Shown: positions 6,286-6,910 of the stretch, in pieces | Numbering within the stretch: position 1 is the first letter of the stretch | How the letters are laid out: every line of letters starts with the position of its first letter | Source of the DNA: DASUZD01 sp036377055 | GTDB taxonomy: Bacteria; Actinomycetota; Thermoleophilia; Gaiellales; Gaiellaceae | Assembly: GCA_036377055.1 (NCBI GenBank) | Contig: DASUZD010000090.1 | Coordinates: 1 to 6,910, forward strand | DNA: 6,910 nt | Direction of reading: 5' to 3' | Made by a program: the position numbers and the translations under genes | Notes under the pieces: generated by a model | Seen by the model: only the letters and a program-made list of their open reading frames with translations | Database searches by the model: none | Told to the model about the DNA's origin: nothing

Positions 6286-6910
6286 CTACGACGGGCGGGC
6301 GCCGAGCGTCACGCTGACATTCCGCTCGTGGCCGGCTCGCCGTACGCGGAGCGTGATCCGGTCGCCGGGCTTCTTCGCTGAGATCACCGCCTCGAGGCGG
6401 TTCGTGCTCCGCACCGACGTGGCGTCGACGGCCGTGATCACGTCGCCCGAGCGGAGTCCGGCGCGCGCCGCCGCGGTAGCGCTGCGCACGCTGTTGATCG
6501 CGACGCCGCCGTTCGCGGGCCCGATCGCGACGCCGAGGTACGCGTGGCTGACCTTGCCGTTCGCGATCAGCCCGTCGACGACGCTCCGCACGGAGTCGGA
6601 CGGGATTGCGAAGCCGACGCCGTCGTTCCCGCCGGAGTCGCTCTCGATCTGCGCGGTGACGCCGATCACCTGGCCCTGGAGGTTCAAGAGGACGCCGCCC
6701 GAGTTGCCGTGGTTGATCGCGGCGTCGGTCTGGATCGCATCGGCGATCGGGAAGTTGTCCGGTGCGCTGATCGACCGGTGGAGCGCGCTTACGATCCCCG
6801 TCGTGACCGAGCCGGCGAGCCCGAACGGGCTGCCGATCGCGACCACGCCGTCGCCGACCTGGACGCCGGTCGAGCTCGCGAGCGTGAGCGGGTGGAGCTC
6901 GGACGCGGGC
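6286..6910 (-). CDS. HtrA/DegP-type serine protease with PDZ domain, N-terminus beyond window edge
   Basis: Envelope quality-control protease family; members are usually anchored by an N-terminal membrane segment with protease and PDZ domains outside. The window holds the last 207 residues, reading from base 6909. Visible: VQVGDGVVAIGSPFGL (residues 16-31 of the fragment), VTTGIVSALHRSI, then IQTDAAINHGNSGG with the nucleophile Ser70 (bases 6700-6702). A PDZ domain follows, from about AYLGVAIG to the C-terminus, with ARAGLRSGDVI as its carboxylate-loop region. The catalytic His and Asp lie upstream, outside the window. Two small departures surround the active site: NHGNSGG where NPGNSGG is usual, and Val where Pro usually follows GNSGG. 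A GTG at 6846 is internal to the protease domain and is not the real start. It converges on the ATPase gene with 20 bases between stops. Confidence 0.93.
   Translation of the reverse strand, partial: PASELHPLTLASSTGVQVGDGVVAIGSPFGLAGSVTTGIVSALHRSISAPDNFPIADAIQTDAAINHGNSGGVLLNLQGQVIGVTAQIESDSGGNDGVGFAIPSDSVRSVVDGLIANGKVSHAYLGVAIGPANGGVAINSVRSATAAARAGLRSGDVITAVDATSVRSTNRLEAVISAKKPGDRITLRVRRAGHERNVSVTLGARPS

Overview
The window is high-GC bacterial DNA and looks actinobacterial. Hand counts on sample lines give about 78% G+C in the desaturase gene (2221-2280). Gene order and protein style suggest a soil or freshwater actinobacterium, possibly Thermoleophilia-like, but this placement is inference and no marker gene is present. 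No tRNA, rRNA, CRISPR array, transposase or integrase was seen.

Left part (1-4473, minus strand): a complete squalene-making operon that runs into its cyclase, in transcription order hpnC, hpnD, hpnE, shc. HpnD condenses two farnesyl diphosphates to presqualene diphosphate, HpnC converts that to hydroxysqualene, HpnE reduces hydroxysqualene to squalene, and squalene-hopene cyclase folds squalene into the hopane skeleton. Each junction is a 4-base start/stop overlap (ATGA, ATGA, GTGA), so the genes are probably translationally coupled. The cyclase has an uninterrupted frame of 540 codons from a GTG at 1620 to the window edge; its C-terminus lies outside.

Middle (4474-4964): a 143-base divergent control region with candidate promoters in both directions and two inverted repeats, then a small plus-strand STAS-domain anti-sigma factor antagonist with its phosphorylatable serine (DSTALG).

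Right part (4965-6910): a plus-strand AAA-type ATPase with a C-terminal winged-helix-like region (5072-6265). It is clearly less GC-rich (about 55-58% in sampled lines), has its own AT-rich promoter region with an operator-like dyad, and sits as a single gene between STAS and the next gene. It is the best candidate here for horizontally acquired, poorly characterised biology. It converges, with only 20 bases between stop codons, on a minus-strand HtrA/DegP-type serine protease with a PDZ domain, whose N-terminal part is cut off by the window end.

Most of the window is ordinary hopanoid metabolism plus stress-type genes. The orphan ATPase is the part most worth following up; I do not see convincing evidence of a complete new multi-gene system.
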